64,000 nucleotides of DNA from Cristatella mucedo (lineage: Eukaryota; Bryozoa; Phylactolaemata; Cristatellidae). The DNA lies in assembly GCA_009760855.2 (NCBI GenBank), contig WPIO01000024.1, positions 5,082,001 through 5,146,000 of the forward strand, read 5' to 3'. Below the pieces are notes generated by a model that was given only the letters and a program-made list of their open reading frames with translations, did not search any database and had not been told where the DNA came from. The translations under genes were made by a program, and so were the position numbers. This document shows, one piece after another, positions 60,399-64,000 of the stretch. Position 1 is the stretch's first letter. The number at the start of each line of letters is the position of its first letter.

Positions 60399-60470
60399 TT
60401 TTGCACGCAGAAGCCTATATCTACTGGTATTTACACCGCGTAAGGCATTTAAGCGTTTTGATAGTGGGCT

Positions 60471-60590
60471 GCGCTGCGATTGGCTGCGGCCAGTGGGCAA
60501 TACCAATAGCAAGCTAGCTGACTGAGCTGCAATTGGCTGCAGCTTGTGGCTAATACCAATAACTGGAGAACGCTGCTATTGGCTACTGCT
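60471..60590. promoter_or_regulatory. CCAAT-box tandem repeat
   Basis: Five ATTGG/CCAAT pentamers in alternating orientation at 60479, 60503, 60532, 60556 and 60578. They lie inside about 2.3 copies of a 50-odd-bp tandem repeat (GATTGGCTGC..ATACCAATA). This spacing suits NF-Y-type promoter binding. Confidence 0.45.
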
Positions 60591-60687
60591 ACTAACTTGT
60601 AGCCTCTGGCTGCTGCCCGGCGATCGATATCCTCCTCTATCCCACTTTAAGCCTAGAACGTGCGCTCGCGTAACTTCAAAATTTAAA

Positions 60688-60711
60688 ATGACAAAGTACT
60701 GCATAGATGAG
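60688..60711 (+). other. Candidate first exon MTKYCIDE
   Basis: The context AAAATTTAAA ATG opens an 8-codon frame ending at a near-perfect donor GAG|GTAAGA. It sits about 100 bp after a CCAAT-box tandem repeat. If real, the rest of the gene lies mostly beyond the window. Confidence 0.3.
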
Positions 60712-61016
60712 GTAAGAAACCACGATTCAGCCCCCGCGAAGAGCTCGGATTGCCGCCTGCCGCCGCCGCTTCTCTGCGGCTGCAGGCTTCCGTACCGCAG
60801 TCGGGCTTTCGGCGAATGGCGTGGCCACCGGGTCGGTGGCGGTCCTATGCCCGCCTCCGATAGAAGAGGTCGCATAAATTATCAAGTTCTCTCTGAAGGC
60901 GACTGAAGCGTCTCATAACCGCTCCCAACACATCCGTCGACGTCGACGTCGACGGCGGGCTTAGTCGCAGCGGCGTTCCCAGCACACCTTTCGCCCGGGT
61001 ACGAACTACACGGATA

Positions 61017-61100
61017 ATAATAATAATAATGCACTTGATAAAGCGCCCTCAGAGAACTCAATCTCTCTCTAGGCGCTTTACATTTGCTGCAAAGGGAGGC
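61017..61100 (-). mobile_element. Solo L2 3' tail
   Basis: An (AAT)n tail plus the about 70-bp 3' unit ending GCTGCAAAGGGAG. Confidence 0.6.
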
Positions 61101-61539
61101 GGCGCCCCCAGCAGTATTAGGCGTTCATTTTGGCGCCCGCAGATCCAGCGCCCGGGGACACGTGCCCCCTGCTTCCCCCCCCCCTCCCCCGCTAGGCCAC
61201 GAAGGCTTAATGGAGCGGTGACCGTCGTCTACCTGTGCTGTCTCTCATGGCTCTGACCTCAGTGGCTCAATACTTGATTGGTTGGTACGGTTGATTGTCG
61301 CCCTTGCCGCTTCAGCCGAAATCCTCGAACGCCTCAAGCTCGGCCACGTCGTCCGTTAATTGTGCCCGTATGTCCGTATGAATTTCATACGCAACTGGTA
61401 ATACTCATCCTTAGTGGATGCTGGTTGCTCCGTGAAATAACTCGAAGCGTGGCTACCAAGACCGCACATTTAACTTACGAGGCCACCCAAACAGATTAGG
61501 CAATCGGATGAGCTGTGCCAGATCTGCGCGAGTTCTAAT

Positions 61540-61640
61540 AATAGTAATAGTAATAATGCACTTGTATAGTTCCCTCAGATAACTTAAATCTCTTGCTAAG
61601 CACTTTACGTATGCTGTAAAGGAAGCATGATCGTACGGGC
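61540..61640 (-). mobile_element. Solo L2 3' tail, divergent
   Basis: An AATAATAGTAATAG tail, then CACTTGTATAGTTCCCTCAG and a decayed 3' unit. Confidence 0.5.
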
Positions 61641-62209
61641 CATCGGTCTATTAGAAAGCCCCCTCCAAACCTCCAGATAAAAATAGGTCTTTACTTCAAG
61701 CATAGCGAGCACAGAGTCAACCGATATCTATAATTTGACTGGCTGTGATACGGTTTCATTCTTCAACTTAGTAAGGAAATAGACTGCCACGCAAGTATCG
61801 CATACCTTCGCTCACATCATAGCTACTTTCTCGGGCACCCTTAGTACTCTAGGGCAAATCTTGGAAAAGAGGATATGCTTGTAATGGAGATATTTGTTGT
61901 CCAGTAATGCACTACCAATCTTCGTTAGCTCCACAAAAAAGCAATCAATTGAGACTATTCCACTTTTACTTGCGAAGCTCTTCTGCTGCACTTCAAGCGG
62001 GCAGTTAAACAGACTGCAAACAACTAACGAAAAGCTTCAGAATAATAATGATAATAATGTTATTATTATGTCATCTGTATATCCCCCTAAAAAACCAAAT
62101 TTTAATCCAGTTGCTTTACTACTGGTTACACAAGAATCAATAACTAAGAGTTAATGACGATCAAGAGATAGGATGCTTACCCGAGCATAAACAAGCTAGT
62201 AACCATATT

Positions 62210-62375
62210 CAGATGTTGACACGGTGCCTTTTGCCTCTAACCGTATTATGCTTGTCGACATGTGGATGTTACCACTAGCCATTTGTTCATGTTTCCTTTA
62301 AAGCATAGAAAAGTCAAGTGCATAGAAAGAGATTAGATTCTCAGTAGGTTTCAAAAATGTTATTATAATTATTAA
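62210..62375 (+). mobile_element. L2 3' UTR fragment
   Basis: UTR sequence (TTGTTCATGTTTCCTTTAAAG) followed by AAAGAGATTAGATTCTCAGT and an ATT-rich tail. Confidence 0.5.
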
Positions 62376-62663
62376 AAGCAGACAGGAAGACACTTTAGAC
62401 TTGTTTGTTTGTTGGACCCCTAAGTTGTTAGATGCACCGGATAATTCACATGTAAGCACGCCGAGCAAACTGTAGCTAACAAGTCGAGTCAAGTCAAGGA
62501 GCGCAGGGAACTGATAAAGACTTACGCAGCGTAAATGCAGGTGGTCATAGAATCACGAAGCGAGCTTCACATATACAAAACTAAAGCACCGTCAGCAAAA
62601 TATTTCCATTTAATGCAAGGAACAATGAAATTACAGGAGGAGAATGAGCGAGCACAAGTGGCT

Positions 62664-62668
<5 letters not shown>

Positions 62669-62705
<37 letters not shown>

Positions 62706-62982
62706 AGGGGAGAGGAGGGGTAGGGGAGAGGGGGGGAGGGAGAGCTGGGGGAGGGGAGAGGGGGAGAGGAGAGGGGAGAGGGGGAGGGGAGAGGGGAGAG
62801 GGGGAGGGGAGAGGGGAGAGGGGGAGAGGGAGAGGGGAGAGAGGGGGGGGGAGGGGAGAGGGGAGAGGGGAGAGGGGGAGGGGAGAGGGTAGAGAGGGCG
62901 AGAGAGAGAGGGCGAGAGAGAGAGAGGGAGAGAGAGAGAGAGAGAGGGAGAGAGAGAGAGAGAGGGAGAGAGAGAGAGAGGG

Positions 62983-63029
<47 letters not shown>
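62669..63029. repeat. (GA)n / (GGGGA)n array
   Basis: A polypurine array; the middle (62700-62890) is a GGGGAGAGG-type minisatellite. Confidence 0.95.
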
Positions 63030-63033
<4 letters not shown>

Positions 63034-63540
63034 TGCAATAAATTTGATGCTTGAAAGGAAGCCAGTAAAATTCCAACAGATGCGATGAGATGTGGCAGCT
63101 ATTCTGTTGACGGTAGACCAGACGAGCAGCTGAGTTTTCCACCAGTTGCAAGCAATTAAGGGCGTTTTGAGTGGAAGTCCTAAATAAAGTGAAGCGCAGT
63201 AACCGATGACGCGATACCATAAATTCTCGAAGCGCTTCTGCTGTCATACTATTACCTAAGCAGGGCCTAATTTTGGCGTTGCTCGTCGGTTGGAAATGGA
63301 CTATCTTCCAAGCGGACGCAATGTGCTCATTCTATGACAAGTCGTTAAGAAACAGCACGCCCATACTAGGGCAGATATAATGAGACATATGCTAGAACAA
63401 TAAGTCTTGAGGCTGAGGTCTTCCAATTTAAAGAGACACTACACTTGCTCGTAGCAATTAAATTTTGGTTTGGCCGTCGTTTAGCTTAAGAAAGTTGATG
63501 GTCGCGTAAATTCGAATGTCTTTGAAGCAGGCTGTAGTCG
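63030..63540 (-). mobile_element. L2-like C-terminal fragment
   Basis: The minus-strand frame reads STQNALNCLQLVENSAARLV and YRQQNSCHISSHLLEFYWLP, the L2/CR1 C-terminal signature. A GA array abuts its 3' side. Confidence 0.6.
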
Positions 63541-63554
63541 AGGTAAGTGTACAA

Positions 63555-63760
63555 TACCAAGATACTTGATCGTGCTTCCTTTGCAGGAATTGTAAAGCGC
63601 CTAGAAAGAAATTGAGTTCTCTGAGAGCGTTTTATCAAATGTATTATTATTATTGTTATTACCAAGATTTCTATGAAATTTGCATAGCGTTCCGAGAGAA
63701 CTAAATATCTCTTTCTAGGCACTGCAAATGCTGCGGAGAAAGCAGGTAAATAAGATAAGT
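63555..63760. mobile_element. Head-to-head solo L2 tails
   Basis: A plus-strand tail at 63560-63660 (GCCTAGAAAGAAATTGAGTT, (ATT)n) is followed by a minus-strand tail at 63675-63755 (GAGAGAACTAAATATCTCTT). Confidence 0.55.
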
Positions 63761-63884
63761 GATAGCATGGACAGCGTCAGAGCGCCTTCTTGGTTCTCAT
63801 GATTCAAGGAGGGAGGGGGTAGAGAATTCAAATGGGCGCTGGCAACCTTTACGGGACAAGCAGAGATACTCGAACTAGTTTTGC

Positions 63885-64000
63885 ATTCGGTGAGCTACGA
63901 TGGCATACAAGGTAAGACGGCTGCTTTTCACGACCTCGTTCCCGAGGTTGTGGGTTCAAATCCTGCGGTCGGCGATTCTGTCTCGCCGCTGCAAGCCGCG
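63885..64000 (+). mobile_element. SINE-B copy cut by the window end
   Basis: Plus-strand: GTGAGCTACGATGGCATACA, CACGACCTCGTTCCCGAGGT and GGGTTCAAATCCTGCGG, running off the end of the window. Confidence 0.7.

Overview
This is eukaryotic, animal nuclear DNA. Genes are split into short exons with GT..AG introns. One gene encodes an intraflagellar-transport protein, which implies a ciliated animal. Most of the window is interspersed repeats (L2/CR1-type LINEs, tRNA-derived SINEs, hAT MITEs) and long (GA)n, (CA)n and (TA)n microsatellites. DHTKD1 is cut into 22 exons here, more than the 17 I recall for the human gene. Together with GC-rich coding exons and L2-type LINEs this suggests an invertebrate, but I cannot name the species.

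Layout. (1) About 1-5433, plus strand: two coding-looking exons (2-157 and 5230-5433) that could be the end of an unrecognised gene, separated by degenerate L2 LINE sequence. (2) 31380 down to 7541, minus strand: a complete 22-exon gene for the mitochondrial 2-oxoadipate dehydrogenase E1 subunit DHTKD1, about 926 aa in my model. All exon phases are mutually consistent, with an apparent GC-AG first intron. (3) 31.4-36.8 kb: a repeat-rich spacer with very long GA and CA/TA arrays. (4) 36787-37753, plus: a GC-rich two-exon gene of unknown function. (5) 37.8-45 kb: L2 copies, SINEs and a hAT MITE closely resembling the SPIN family, with an 8-bp target duplication. (6) 44982-57630, plus: a complete 7-exon IFT43 gene, 212 aa, with LINEs in its introns. 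(7) 57.6-64 kb: repeats, a perfect 23-bp-stem hairpin, a CCAAT-box tandem repeat in front of a possible first exon, and more L2/SINE fragments.

The recognised genes are housekeeping genes (lysine/tryptophan catabolism and cilium assembly) with no functional link to one another. Gene A and DHTKD1 converge; DHTKD1 and the 36.8-kb gene diverge; the latter and IFT43 are in tandem. I found no operon, CRISPR array or defence system. The most unusual items are structural: a perfect 70-bp palindrome in a DHTKD1 intron, several long perfect hairpins, the SPIN-like element, an L2-derived SINE/LINE partnership, and foldback L2 arrangements.
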